In this document: in pieces, positions 29,022 to 37,961 of the stretch | Layout: each line of letters opens with the position of its first letter | Position numbering within the stretch: position 1 is the stretch's first letter | NCBI RefSeq assembly: GCF_007748035.1 | Contig: NZ_CP036278.1 | Span: forward strand, 2,976,001 to 3,040,000 | Source of the DNA: Aeoliella mucimassa | GTDB lineage: Bacteria > Planctomycetota > Planctomycetia > Pirellulales > Lacipirellulaceae | Direction: 5' to 3' | DNA length: 64,000 nt | Program-made: the position numbers and the translations under genes | Notes under the pieces: model-generated | Database searches by the model: none | Told to the model about the DNA's origin: nothing | The model's input: the letters and a program-made list of their open reading frames with translations, nothing else

Positions 29022-29454
29022 CGAATCGACTGCCTATAAGGGGTGCGGAGTTGATAATACTAGATACAACTGGCCGGGGGGCACTTGGGGCAGTGAGTGA
29101 CCGTGACCTGCTCAAGTCAGTATCATACCACGGATGCCCGCCTTGGTGAGAGGTGTATCGGGCGGCCGCAGGATGGAAAAACCAATCGTTGTCTGATCGT
29201 TTGTGGTGGCTTGGAGTCGCTGTCAGCTAAGTGGGGGATGCTGTCACCAGCGATGGGCCGAATTGAGCGATGGAGGGGGGGAGGGACAAATCGACTAGGC
29301 AATTGCGAAGTGAACCAATCTTGGACCTTGAGCGGCGAATAGCTTCGGCCAGTTGTTGGAAGCGATGGGTACGCCGCGAACTGTGCGCCGCACGCGGTAG
29401 TAGATGAAAACGAAGAATCACGATTCAGGAAAATCGGAATCCTAGGTTCGTAAG
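29022..29454. other. 433-bp intergenic region, no gene recognised
   Basis: It separates the start of the GH92 gene from the start of the interrupted membrane-protein gene. Open frames present are short and lack coding character. Promoters for both divergent genes are expected here; none stands out. Confidence 0.4.
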
Positions 29455-29517
29455 ATGACGAAGCATCGAAATCTCATTGCCTTCACGGCAATCCATGTGC
29501 TGGCGCTCGCGATTAGT
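29455..29517 (+). pseudogene. 5' fragment of IS-interrupted membrane-protein gene
   Basis: An ATG at 29455, preceded by an in-frame TAG at 29443, opens a frame MTKHRNLIAFTAIHV with a hydrophobic helix. After 21 codons it runs into the IS481 element. The frame (ATT AGT at 29512-29517) continues exactly in phase with the sequence after the element's right end (ATT AGT at 30748-30753, then ACC). Together the two parts give a six-helix membrane protein of about 199 aa, so this is the true 5' end of the gene whose 3' part is at 30748-31290. Confidence 0.8.
29511..29517. repeat. Target-site duplication, left copy (GATTAGT)
   Basis: Seven bases identical to 30747-30753, flanking the inverted-repeat ends of the IS481-family element. 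A perfect copy suggests a recent insertion. Confidence 0.9.
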
Positions 29518-29543
29518 TGTAGATATCAAAACTTAATCTGACA
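29518..29543. repeat. IS481 left inverted repeat
   Basis: 26-bp terminal repeat matching the reverse complement of 30721-30746 at 22 positions; mismatches are all in positions 6-13. Confidence 0.9.
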
Positions 29544-29568
29544 CTAACCAAGGTTTGAGGTTAGAGTA

Positions 29569-29625
29569 CCGGCTGCAATCATTGCTTGAACGAGCGCAGC
29601 GAGTGATAGCAGTGATTGCAGCCGG
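29569..29625. repeat. Subterminal 13-bp inverted repeat inside the IS
   Basis: CCGGCTGCAATCA (29569-29581) and its reverse complement (29613-29625) are separated by 31 bp, ahead of the transposase gene. It could form a hairpin in the transposase leader that limits read-through translation from outside, or a transposase binding site. Confidence 0.7.
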
Positions 29626-29658
29626 CGGCCGCCTCATTTCCCCCAAGGAGTGTCCGAG

Positions 29659-30714
29659 ATGAGTAACGATCAGAAAATCATCAAGAACAAGCTGGGCCTG
29701 CTGAAACTCGCTGAGCGGCTGGGCAACGTCTCCGAAGCGTGTAAAGTGTTTGGCTACTCGCGAGATAGCTTCTATCGCTTCAAAGAGTTGTACGACAACG
29801 GCGGTGAGGAGGCCCTCAAGGAGATCTCGCGGAAGAAGCCCGTCGTCAAGAATCGTGTGGCCGCGGAGGTCGAAGAAGCGGTGGTCGAAATGGCCTTCGA
29901 ACAACCGGCCTATGGCCAGGTCCGTGTGAGCAACGAACTGAAGAAACGGGGCATCCTGATCTCGTCAGGTGGTGTCCGTAGCGTCTGGTTGCGGCATGAG
30001 CTGGAGACGTTCAAGAAGCGGCTGAAGGCTCTGGAGGCCAAAGTGGCTCAAGATGGTATTATCCTTACCGAATCCCAGGTCGTGGCCCTGGAGAAAGCGA
30101 AGCTGGAGAAGGAAGCTCATGGTGAAATCGAAACCGAGCATCCCGGTTACCTGGTGGCGCAGGACACGTTCTACGTCGGCACCATCAAGGGCGTCGGGCG
30201 AATCTATCAGCAGACGGTGATCGACACCTACTCGCGAGTTGCGTTTGCCAAGCTGTACGATCGCAAGAATGCGTTGGTCGCGGCCGATATGTTAAACGAT
30301 CAGGTGATTCCATTCTTCGAAGCAGAGGACGTGCCGGTACTGCGCATGCTCACCGATCGTGGCACCGAGTACTGTGGCAGCCGTGAACATCACGAGTACC
30401 AACTGTACCTGGCGATCGAGAACATCGATCACTCGAAGACCAGGGCCAAGCGGCCACAATCCAACGGCATCTGTGAACGATTCCACAAAACCATGCTGCA
30501 GGAGTTTTACCAGGTCGCATTCCGCAAGAAGATGTTCAGCTCGATCGAGGAGCTGCAAACAGATCTTGACCAGTGGATGAAGAGCTATAACCACGAGCGA
30601 CCGCACAGCGGTCGCTACTGTTACGGCAAAACGCCAATGGAAACCTTCGAAGATGCCAAATCGATCGTCAACGAAAAGCGACTGGACAAGAACTTGCAAC
30701 TGGTCGCTAACTAG
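29659..30714 (+). CDS. IS481 family transposase
   Basis: This 351-aa transposase has an N-terminal helix-turn-helix (LKLAERLGNVSEACKVFGYSRDSFYRFKELYDNGG), a spacer, and an rve-type DDE catalytic domain: the first Asp in AQDTFYVG, the second in LTDRGTEYC and the Glu in NGICERFHKT. The C-terminal NHERPHSGRYCYGKTPMETF is the usual end of the family. The ATG at 29659 is preferred over the GTG at 29650, because the AAGGAG at 29645-29650 then sits 8 bp upstream. All catalytic residues are present and there is no frameshift, so the enzyme should be functional. Confidence 0.95.
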   Translation: MSNDQKIIKNKLGLLKLAERLGNVSEACKVFGYSRDSFYRFKELYDNGGEEALKEISRKKPVVKNRVAAEVEEAVVEMAFEQPAYGQVRVSNELKKRGILISSGGVRSVWLRHELETFKKRLKALEAKVAQDGIILTESQVVALEKAKLEKEAHGEIETEHPGYLVAQDTFYVGTIKGVGRIYQQTVIDTYSRVAFAKLYDRKNALVAADMLNDQVIPFFEAEDVPVLRMLTDRGTEYCGSREHHEYQLYLAIENIDHSKTRAKRPQSNGICERFHKTMLQEFYQVAFRKKMFSSIEELQTDLDQWMKSYNHERPHSGRYCYGKTPMETFEDAKSIVNEKRLDKNLQLVAN

Positions 30715-30720
30715 ATTGTC

Positions 30721-30746
30721 TGTCAGATTAAGTGTTGGTTACTACA
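30721..30746. repeat. IS481 right inverted repeat
   Basis: 26-bp terminal repeat that begins seven bases after the transposase stop codon and ends CTACA at 30742-30746, directly before the right copy of the target duplication. Confidence 0.9.
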
Positions 30747-30753
30747 GATTAGT
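30747..30753. repeat. Target-site duplication, right copy (GATTAGT)
   Basis: Seven bases identical to 29511-29517, immediately outside the right inverted repeat. Confidence 0.9.
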
Positions 30754-31290
30754 ACCTATATCGCTTCGATTGAAATTGAGTCGATACTGCTCAGTGGTAT
30801 CATTTGCTCCATCACGGGCATCGTATTGACGGTGGCTGCCGCCAGGAGTGGCCGACTGGTGGAGTCCTTGGCCGCCATGATGACTCCTGTCATTGCCGTA
30901 TCGCTCTTTGTACTCGAAGCAATGTTTCTTCATCTGGGACCTAATCGGGCTGCTTATCCATTTTGCATTGTGTTTATTGTCAACCAGACGATTACCACAA
31001 TCGTGCTTTTGATTGAACTAAACCTTCTGCTGCAACCAAGTGGCCAACCGCGATTTCAAGTCACTCTCAAAACACTCCTGGTATTGATGACAAGTTTTGC
31101 CTTGTTTTCAGGAGTCGCACGATTCTTGTTGCGCAGGGAGCATAACTGGATCATGCTCGTAGCATTGGGATTGCTAGGGCTTACGCTCGTCGGGCTTGCA
31201 AGTGTTGGGTACGAAGCGTTTACAAAAAGCACTTCTAACGAAGAAGCAAATCCCGAGGATGTAGAAGAACAGCAACAAGCCGGCGATTAA
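30748..31290 (+). pseudogene. 3' part of IS-interrupted multi-spanning membrane-protein gene
   Basis: The frame is open from the right end of the IS (ISTYIASIEIESILL) to the stop at 31290. It encodes five further hydrophobic helices and an acidic hydrophilic tail (NEEANPEDVEEQQQ). Without the element the product would be about 199 aa with six membrane helices; I do not recognise a family. In its present form a shortened product could start from TTG 30826, GTG 30832 or an inner ATG, but it would lack the first helix. The stop overlaps the stop of the convergent ClC gene. A transcript could enter from the transposase, which reads the same way. Confidence 0.8.
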
Positions 31291-33215
31291 TGCCCGTTGA
31301 GCATCTCTTGACGATACCGCGACATCACATCGCTACGAAGTAGCAATCCTACCAGGCGACGATTAGCACCCTTGCCGACCTCAACAGGCAACGTTTCGAC
31401 ATCTCTTGTGCCAAAGTCGCGTAACGCTTCGATGAGGTTTTCGGAGGGCTCCACCGAGATCGGCGCGCGAAGCGCGATATCTTCGGCGTTCACCAGGTGT
31501 GGCGAGATGTCGCTATCGAGCACTCGGTGTAGATCTTCCGCGCGGATGATGCCGATGAGTTTGCCTTCTTCGTCGTTGACGGGAAGGCTCTCAATATCGG
31601 GGTTTTCGCGGGCAATTCTTACGATTTCGGGTACCGTGTCGGTGTGCTTGAGCGATGGGAAAACACGGACCATCACGTCGCGGACCATGATGTGATCGAG
31701 CGCGTGCAAGTCGTGACCGCGAGCAATTATATCGCCCCGGCGGGTCAGCTTCTTGTAGTAGATGCTGTCGGGTTCCATCATGCTGGCGACAAGGCTCGAC
31801 AATCCGGCTGCCGCCATGATGGGCAGAATAATCTCGTATCGGCCGGTCATCTCATACACAATTAAGATTGCTGAGAGCGTACCGTGCGTAGTACCTGCGA
31901 CGACGGCCCCCATGCCGACAATGGCATACATACCGGGCGAGGGGGTGTACTCGGGGAGGATCCACTGCATGACAATGCCGATGCAGGCACCCAGCGTCGC
32001 ACCGATGTACAGGGACGGCGCAAACACACCGCCCGATCCACCACCGCCGAGCGTAAGGCTGGTGACTAGCGGCTTCAGGAACACCAGCGGCAACAACCAA
32101 ATGAACTCTTGAATCATCTGATTGGGGGCGACAAGTACTTGTTTATCGGGTGTGTAGTGAGGCAGATCTGGATCAACCCCTGCTTTCGTCGGCTGCAAAT
32201 GTAATGCATGATCCACCACCCCGTAGCCTACCCCTAACAGCGGAGGCATCGGTTGCTCACCCTCTGCCATTTCGGTCGCACGAACATCCGATAAATGAGG
32301 TGGGACATGGGGATACAACACGCCCGCGGCACCGATCAGAAGACCAATGACGATGGCACGTTTCCACCAAACCGGCAGCCATTCGCGGCATACATCTTCG
32401 ATCCAGTACAGAAGTTTGATGAAGCCAACGGCCACCAATCCGGCGATGAGCCCAAGCAACAAGAACGAAGGTAACTGCAGCCAGGCGCCGCCGAAGTCGT
32501 AATTCAGATCCTGAAAGGCGGGCTCGAAGCGGTGTTCGCCGACATGCACTTGAACGATATCAGCGATCACGCAAGCGATCACAATCGGCGTGAGCGACTG
32601 CACAGCGAAGTCGCCGAGGATAATCTCGCTGGCAAAAATCACTCCCGCCAGTGGAGCATGGAAGGTAGCGCTGATGCCTGCGCCTGCACCGGCGGCAACA
32701 AGCAACTTGATATTGCGGGCCGAGAGCCGAAACTTCTGCCCAAAAACGCTCCCAAGCGTCGCCCCGATCTGCACGATAGGCCCTTCGCGGCCCACGGCTC
32801 CACCCATACCGATGGTGAGCCCGCTGGCAATGACTTTGATGAACCCCACGCGAGGGGGGATCACTCCGTCGTGTCGAGCAACAGAGCAGATAACTTCCGG
32901 CACGCCATGGCTTTGAGCCGCAGGAGCCCACCGTCGTGTAATGGCAGCCACGGCCAGAATACCAATGGCCGGACTCACTAGCACTGCCAAGCCCCACCAT
33001 TGGGATTCTGACATGCGGTTAACAGCGCCGCCGTAGGTGTGGCTGGTAACAAATTCGATGATGAACGTGAATATCACGGCACCATAGCCAGCCAGCAAAC
33101 CGCAAAATGCGGCTAAGAAAACTAATAACGCTTGTCCCTCAATCGCCCCTCGATGGCTTAAGGAGGTCCACCAGGTGCGAACTTGATTGAACAATTGGCT
33201 GGCAATCTGTGTCAT
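31287..33215 (-). CDS. ClC-family chloride channel/antiporter with C-terminal CBS domains
   Basis: This 642-aa inner-membrane protein has the ClC core (residues about 25-450) with the three anion-pathway signatures: SHGVPEV (103-108 region), GREGPIVQIG with the gating glutamate at 144, and GGGGSGGVFAPSLYIGA. A tail of about 150 residues with two CBS-like repeats follows (MVRDVMVRVFPSL to IIRAEDLHRVL, then APISVEPSENLIEAL). ClC proteins conduct chloride or exchange it for protons; a channel-versus-antiporter decision is not possible without the proton-glutamate alignment. The CBS domains usually sense adenine nucleotides. It is divergent from serC. Confidence 0.95.
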   Translation of the reverse strand: MTQIASQLFNQVRTWWTSLSHRGAIEGQALLVFLAAFCGLLAGYGAVIFTFIIEFVTSHTYGGAVNRMSESQWWGLAVLVSPAIGILAVAAITRRWAPAAQSHGVPEVICSVARHDGVIPPRVGFIKVIASGLTIGMGGAVGREGPIVQIGATLGSVFGQKFRLSARNIKLLVAAGAGAGISATFHAPLAGVIFASEIILGDFAVQSLTPIVIACVIADIVQVHVGEHRFEPAFQDLNYDFGGAWLQLPSFLLLGLIAGLVAVGFIKLLYWIEDVCREWLPVWWKRAIVIGLLIGAAGVLYPHVPPHLSDVRATEMAEGEQPMPPLLGVGYGVVDHALHLQPTKAGVDPDLPHYTPDKQVLVAPNQMIQEFIWLLPLVFLKPLVTSLTLGGGGSGGVFAPSLYIGATLGACIGIVMQWILPEYTPSPGMYAIVGMGAVVAGTTHGTLSAILIVYEMTGRYEIILPIMAAAGLSSLVASMMEPDSIYYKKLTRRGDIIARGHDLHALDHIMVRDVMVRVFPSLKHTDTVPEIVRIARENPDIESLPVNDEEGKLIGIIRAEDLHRVLDSDISPHLVNAEDIALRAPISVEPSENLIEALRDFGTRDVETLPVEVGKGANRRLVGLLLRSDVMSRYRQEMLNGH

Positions 33216-33352
33216 GTTGGAAAAATGGGTAAGACATCGTGTCTGTTGGTCGGCGCAAATGCCCGTTTGGGCCCTAAACTACCGTGGCTACGGGCGTTAC
33301 AATCATGACGCGTTGGCATTACATCTCCCTACCTATCTACCTTACCACCGCG

Positions 33353-34447
33353 ATGAGCACTCGAAATTACAATTTTTCCGCCGGCCCCGCCACGCTCCCC
33401 CTGAGCGTTTTGGAGAAGATTCAGTCAGAAATGCTCTCACTTCCCGGTGTGGGAGCGAGCGTCATCGAAATAAGCCACCGAAGTGGTCCCTTTTTGGAGA
33501 TCGCTGGAGCGGCTGAGGCGAACCTGCGTAAATTGATGCAGATTCCCGACGATTACGCTGTTTTGTTCCTGCAAGGCGGTAGCCGACTGCAGTTCTCCAT
33601 GGTGCCGATGAATCTGCTGACCGACGAAAAGAAGTCGGCCGATTACATCATCACCGGAAGTTGGGGCAAAAATGCGTCGCAGGAAGCCGTAAAAGAAGGT
33701 GGTGTCCGCAAAGCCTGGGATGGTAGCGATACCAGCTACACCCGTTTGCCGGCGGCCAGCGAGTTGGATCTCGATTCGAACGCTGCGTTTGTGCACATTA
33801 CTTCGAACGAGACAATTCAAGGTGTGCAATTCGCTGCAGAGCCGGAAGTTGGCGACGTTCCACTGGTGTGTGATGCTTCGAGCGACGTGATGCACAAACC
33901 GGTTGATATCAAGAAATACGGCCTGATCTACGCTTGTGCCCAGAAAAATGCTGGACCGGCTGGTCTGACCGTCGTGATTATGCGGAAAGATCTGCTAGAA
34001 CGTTCGAAAGATAGCTTGCCTGGCTATCTCAATTACAAGACGCACGCCGATGCCGACTCGATGTGGAACACACCTGCCACGTTTGGCATTTACGTGTTGA
34101 AGCTGGTGACTGACTGGTTGATCGACGAAATCGGCGGCCTGGAAAAAATGCACGAGCAAAATAAGCTCAAGGCGGCCATGCTGTACGAAGTGCTCGACGC
34201 GTATCCCGAGTTCTACCAAGGCCATGCTGCGGTCGATTGTCGCTCGTTGATGAACGTGACATTCCGGTTGCCTTCTGACGAACTAAGTGCCGAGTTCATT
34301 AGTGCGGCGAAGGCTCAGCAACTCACCGACCTGAAGGGGCATCGCTCGGTAGGCGGTATCCGTGCTTCGATTTACAACGCCATGCCGGTGGCTGGTGTAG
34401 AAACGTTGCGCGACTTCATGAAGGATTTCGCCAGCAAAAAGGCGTAG
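33353..34447 (+). CDS. serC: Phosphoserine aminotransferase SerC
   Basis: SerC converts 3-phosphohydroxypyruvate and glutamate to phosphoserine and 2-oxoglutarate, the second step of serine synthesis, using PLP. The 364-aa protein starts with the signature YNFSAGPATLP and has IEISHRSGPF, LQGGSRLQFSMVP, and the PLP lysine region YACAQKNAGPAG. The C-terminal HRSVGGIRASIYNAMP is the phosphate-binding block. The ATG at 33353 is chosen; the frame runs upstream to 33284 without family match. It is followed after 57 bp by serA in the same orientation, a natural serine operon. Confidence 0.98.
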   Translation: MSTRNYNFSAGPATLPLSVLEKIQSEMLSLPGVGASVIEISHRSGPFLEIAGAAEANLRKLMQIPDDYAVLFLQGGSRLQFSMVPMNLLTDEKKSADYIITGSWGKNASQEAVKEGGVRKAWDGSDTSYTRLPAASELDLDSNAAFVHITSNETIQGVQFAAEPEVGDVPLVCDASSDVMHKPVDIKKYGLIYACAQKNAGPAGLTVVIMRKDLLERSKDSLPGYLNYKTHADADSMWNTPATFGIYVLKLVTDWLIDEIGGLEKMHEQNKLKAAMLYEVLDAYPEFYQGHAAVDCRSLMNVTFRLPSDELSAEFISAAKAQQLTDLKGHRSVGGIRASIYNAMPVAGVETLRDFMKDFASKKA

Positions 34448-34504
34448 TGACAGCGTTTGCTTCCTCCCTCTATTCCCTCCCCCTCTACTCCCAGCTTGAA
34501 TCCA

Positions 34505-36124
34505 ATGCCCAGCGTTATCGTACTCGACAAATTGGCACAGGAAGGCCTCGACATGCTCGAAGCTGCGCCTGGCATTACCTACGAAGTGATCACCGGTCTG
34601 AAAGGCGAAGAGCTTCGCGAGGCTCTGAACCGATTCGATGGAGCGATCTGTCGCAGTGGAGTGAAGATTACGCCCGAATCCCTTGAAGGCAACCGCCAGC
34701 TCAAAGCGGTGGTTCGAGCGGGGGTGGGAACTGACAACATCGACAAAGCGGCTGCTACCAGAGCCGGCATCGTGGTCATGAATACCCCGGCCGGTAACAC
34801 CCTTAGTACGGCCGAGCATACGGTCGCGCTGATGTTGGCCCTCTCGCGGAATGTCGCGCCCGCTTACCAGAGCCTAATCGAAGGGCGTTGGGACCGCGGC
34901 AAGTTTATGGGTACTCAGGTAGCCGGTAAAACGCTTGGTGTGATTGGTCTTGGACGCATTGGCTTGGCAGTGGCCGAGCGGGCGCAGGGGCTCGAGATGA
35001 ACATCCTGGGGTACGACCCGTTCATGACCGAAGAGCGCGCCCAGTCGCTGGGGATCGAACTGGTGAAGACCGTGGATGAGATACTGCCTCGCATCGACTA
35101 TCTCACGGTTCATACTCCACTGACCGAAGAGACTCGCAATCTGGTCGATATGGAGCAGCTCGAGATCATCAAGCCCGGCGCTCGCCTCATCAACTGCGCT
35201 CGCGGCGGCATCTACAACGAAGCGGCTCTGGCGGCCGGCCTGGAATCGGGCAAGCTGGCCGGTGTGGCCCTGGATGTCTATCCCGAGGAGCCTTGTACCG
35301 AGAATCCGCTGTTTGGCATGCCCGGCGTCGTTTGCACTCCTCACTTGGGTGCGAGCACCGAAGAGGCTCAAACTTCGGTGGCCACCGAAGCGGTGGAGTT
35401 GCTCACCGCCTTCTTGACGACGGGTGCTATTCGCCACGCGGTGAATGTTACCCCGCTCGATCCGAAGACCCTCGAATCGCTCCGCGGCTATCTCGATGTG
35501 GCCTATCGATTGGGACGTTTGGCTGCTTGCGTTCAACCCAGCGGGCTCTCCTCGTGTCATCTGATGTACCGTGGCGAGATTGCTGGCAAGGACACCAAGC
35601 TGCTGACTTCGGCCTTCTCGGCCGGTCTGCTCGAAGGAGCCATGGACGAGCCAGTGAATCTGGTAAACGCCGAAGTGGTGTTGCACGACCGCGGGATCGA
35701 GCTTGTCGAAGAGTCGAACAGCGACATGGGAGCCTTTCGGGCATCGATGTCGCTGGAACTCTTCGCTGGCGATAGGTGCCAAAAGTTTACCGGTGCTCTG
35801 TTCGGTAAAGAAATGCCACGTTTGGTGGCTGTCGACGGGCAACGCCTCGAAGCTTACCTGGATGGTTCGATGCTCATCTTCCACCATCACGACCTACCGG
35901 GCGTGATTGGTTCGGTGGGGACCATTTTCGGCGAGCATGGGGTGAACATTGCCCAGATGGCAGTCGGTCGTACTGCACCCGGCGGTCAGGCCGTTGGTGT
36001 GCTGAATCTCGACGGGGCTCCCTCCGACGAAGCGATTGCCGCCATCGAAGCACTTCCGCAAGTCACGTGTGCCAAGGCGGTGAATCTACCTGCTGCCGGC
36101 GAGTTGCCTCACTGGTTGAGCTAG
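34505..36124 (+). CDS. serA: D-3-phosphoglycerate dehydrogenase SerA
   Basis: SerA oxidises 3-phosphoglycerate to phosphohydroxypyruvate with NAD, the first step of serine synthesis. The 539-aa protein has the substrate and nucleotide-binding domains (VVRAGVGTDNIDKAAA, GLGRIG near residue 147, INCARGGIYNEAAL, and PHLGASTEEAQ with the catalytic His). A long intervening ASB-type domain and a C-terminal ACT domain (MLIFHHHDLPGVIGSVGTI) follow, the arrangement of the long type-1 enzymes. The ACT domain suggests feedback by serine. The ATG at 34505 fits the family start. Confidence 0.98.
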   Translation: MPSVIVLDKLAQEGLDMLEAAPGITYEVITGLKGEELREALNRFDGAICRSGVKITPESLEGNRQLKAVVRAGVGTDNIDKAAATRAGIVVMNTPAGNTLSTAEHTVALMLALSRNVAPAYQSLIEGRWDRGKFMGTQVAGKTLGVIGLGRIGLAVAERAQGLEMNILGYDPFMTEERAQSLGIELVKTVDEILPRIDYLTVHTPLTEETRNLVDMEQLEIIKPGARLINCARGGIYNEAALAAGLESGKLAGVALDVYPEEPCTENPLFGMPGVVCTPHLGASTEEAQTSVATEAVELLTAFLTTGAIRHAVNVTPLDPKTLESLRGYLDVAYRLGRLAACVQPSGLSSCHLMYRGEIAGKDTKLLTSAFSAGLLEGAMDEPVNLVNAEVVLHDRGIELVEESNSDMGAFRASMSLELFAGDRCQKFTGALFGKEMPRLVAVDGQRLEAYLDGSMLIFHHHDLPGVIGSVGTIFGEHGVNIAQMAVGRTAPGGQAVGVLNLDGAPSDEAIAAIEALPQVTCAKAVNLPAAGELPHWLS

Positions 36125-36360
36125 TCGTCCGGTAACGCCCAAAAGTGTGATCGTTCACAGAGGCTATCCTTTGTACGCTCGTTCGGCGTGAGAGACTGCG
36201 CAAATGGTATGCGCCTGCCGTAAGGGGCGACGCTGCTGTGCAGAGTAAGACGCCGTGTCCCCTGATCATGCTGCTGGGGGCCTCAGGGAGTGGTGCCTAT
36301 TCTGGAAGTTTCTCTGGTTCCGTTTGAACCGATAAGCGTTCACATGCGACCCTACTCCAG

Positions 36361-36912
36361 ATGAACACAAGTGACCGAATTAACGACGAACTACTCGTGA
36401 TTCGGGCTCAGCAAGGTTCGGAGCAAGCGGTAACCGAACTGGTCGAGCGGTGGCAACACCGACTATGGCGATTTGCCTGGCGTATGACTGACGACGAGCA
36501 GGCGGCCTGGGACGTACTCCAGGAAGCTTGGATTGTCATGAGTCGCACGATCGGCCAGTTGGAGGTGCCCGCTGCTTTTCCTGCCTGGGCCTATCGAATC
36601 ACCAGCAACAAGGCGCGGGATTGGATCCGCCGGCGCCAGACGCGTCGTCGCGCCGATCACATTTACAGTTCATCGCGAACAGAAGTTGATCCCGATCCAG
36701 TGGATCGGATCGATCAGTTCGAAGACTTAACTCAAGCCTTGGCCGCTTTGCCGGGCAGCGACCGCGCAATCTTGTCGTTGTACTACGAAGATGGGTTCAG
36801 CGTTTCGCAGATTGCCAACATTTTGGAAGTCGCCGCTGGCACGGTGAAATCAAGACTACATTACGCCCGACGCCGACTGCGTCGTTCTCTTAGCGAGGTG
36901 CATGATGAGTGA
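36361..36912 (+). CDS. ECF-type RNA polymerase sigma factor
   Basis: This 183-aa protein is an extracytoplasmic-function sigma factor. Region 2 is AVTELVERWQHRLWRFAWRMT with DDEQAAWDVLQEAWIVM, and region 4 is ALPGSDRAILSLYYEDGFSVSQIANIL with GTVKSRLHYARRRL. A short linker with acidic residues separates them. The gene overlaps the next one (a membrane protein) by 8-11 bp, so the two are almost certainly translated together and the neighbour is a candidate anti-sigma factor. The signal sensed is unknown. The upstream 236-bp gap holds no recognised promoter. Confidence 0.93.
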   Translation: MNTSDRINDELLVIRAQQGSEQAVTELVERWQHRLWRFAWRMTDDEQAAWDVLQEAWIVMSRTIGQLEVPAAFPAWAYRITSNKARDWIRRRQTRRRADHIYSSSRTEVDPDPVDRIDQFEDLTQALAALPGSDRAILSLYYEDGFSVSQIANILEVAAGTVKSRLHYARRRLRRSLSEVHDE

Positions 36913-37936
36913 GCATGACGATACCCTGCGACAAGCGTTGATGGAAAATAGCCAATTGCGGGAAGAACGAGAAGCTACATTGCGCGAAGCAGCCACCCAA
37001 GAATACGCAGGCCACGTTCGCAAAGTGGAACGCATCTATTGGGTATACGCGATCATCTGTGTTGCCCTGGGAGTAGCCGCGATCAACTTCTTCGCGAGAA
37101 GCTACGACATGAAGACTTTGATTGGTTGTGCGGTGGGCATTCTGGTGCTCTACGAAACCACGGTGCTAATGAAGTTGTGGTACGCGACTAGTCGCCTGAA
37201 AATGGATGTACTTAAGGAAATGAAACTCCTTCGGCTCGAGATGGCTCGCTTGCAGCAGGCGTCTGGAATCGAGCATCCGATGGACCCACAAACGAAGTAC
37301 GAACCGACTCGCGGTGCTTCGCCATGGGAACGCCGAGTTTGGATTATCGGTTGCGTAATGGTGGCCATGGTAGTATCGACTTGGACATCACAGGCATGGC
37401 AGTTAGGCGGCGGAGAAATCAAGAGTATTGCAACGGTTACGCTATCCCCCGATGGAACCGCCGAGAAACGCATTGAGTCGGTTCGGCAATATAGCAGTTA
37501 CTATCGACCGACCAGCTTTACCATTTATACGCCCGAAACCAGTCAGTTACGGGTCGTCGACATCAATGGCAACGACCTGCCAATCACCACTTCGGCCATG
37601 CATGGTCAGCGTCGGTGCGAAGTCACACTAACCGATGCGGCATTTGTCGACGGGGCGGTTCGCTACACGGAGATAGTCACTACTCCCCAGGCGGCAACCC
37701 TCGATGATGGAGTGTGGACCTACACCGATGGGATCCGGCATGCTGGTGGGGACCGCGATTACTCCATAACCATCCTCACCCCCGTTGGAGCCACGGAGGT
37801 GTCGACCGATCCTCAAGTAAGTCTCGAGGTAAATGGTCAACAGCGAACCAAAGCTGTTTTTGCAGGCATTGCGGAGGATGATCGCCAGTATCTGTTCCAC
37901 GTCAAATACCGACTACCTGGTGGTGAGTCAGAATAA
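36905..37936 (+). CDS. Membrane protein coupled to ECF sigma factor, putative anti-sigma factor (DUF6768-like N-half)
   Basis: This 343-aa protein begins with a cytoplasmic N-terminal segment of charged helices (DDTLRQALMENSQLREEREATL). Two membrane helices (about residues 48-66 and 72-92) and a helical MKLLRLEMARLQQ stretch follow, reminiscent of DUF6768-type ECF partners. A third hydrophobic segment (VWIIGCVMVAMVVSTW, near 145) leads to a C-terminal extracytoplasmic beta-rich domain of about 180 residues. Start codon choice is 36905 or 36902. Its position, overlapping the sigma gene, is the main evidence for regulating it. Large outside domains of this kind could sense a cell-envelope signal; that is inference. 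Confidence 0.7.
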   Translation: MSEHDDTLRQALMENSQLREEREATLREAATQEYAGHVRKVERIYWVYAIICVALGVAAINFFARSYDMKTLIGCAVGILVLYETTVLMKLWYATSRLKMDVLKEMKLLRLEMARLQQASGIEHPMDPQTKYEPTRGASPWERRVWIIGCVMVAMVVSTWTSQAWQLGGGEIKSIATVTLSPDGTAEKRIESVRQYSSYYRPTSFTIYTPETSQLRVVDINGNDLPITTSAMHGQRRCEVTLTDAAFVDGAVRYTEIVTTPQAATLDDGVWTYTDGIRHAGGDRDYSITILTPVGATEVSTDPQVSLEVNGQQRTKAVFAGIAEDDRQYLFHVKYRLPGGESE

Positions 37937-37961
37937 ATCGGGGTGGAAAAAATAGCTCGAC

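Larger units (their letters stand above)
29518..30746 (+). mobile_element. IS481-family insertion sequence, complete
   Basis: This is a complete 1229-bp element. Its ends are imperfect 26-bp inverted repeats (29518-29543 and 30721-30746, 22 of 26 matching) starting with TGTAG and ending inwards with the perfect 13-mer ACTTAATCTGACA. It is flanked by a perfect 7-bp duplication GATTAGT. One transposase gene fills most of the element. TGT at the tips is usual for IS481. The intact ends, intact transposase and clean duplication suggest recent and possibly still active transposition. Confidence 0.93.
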
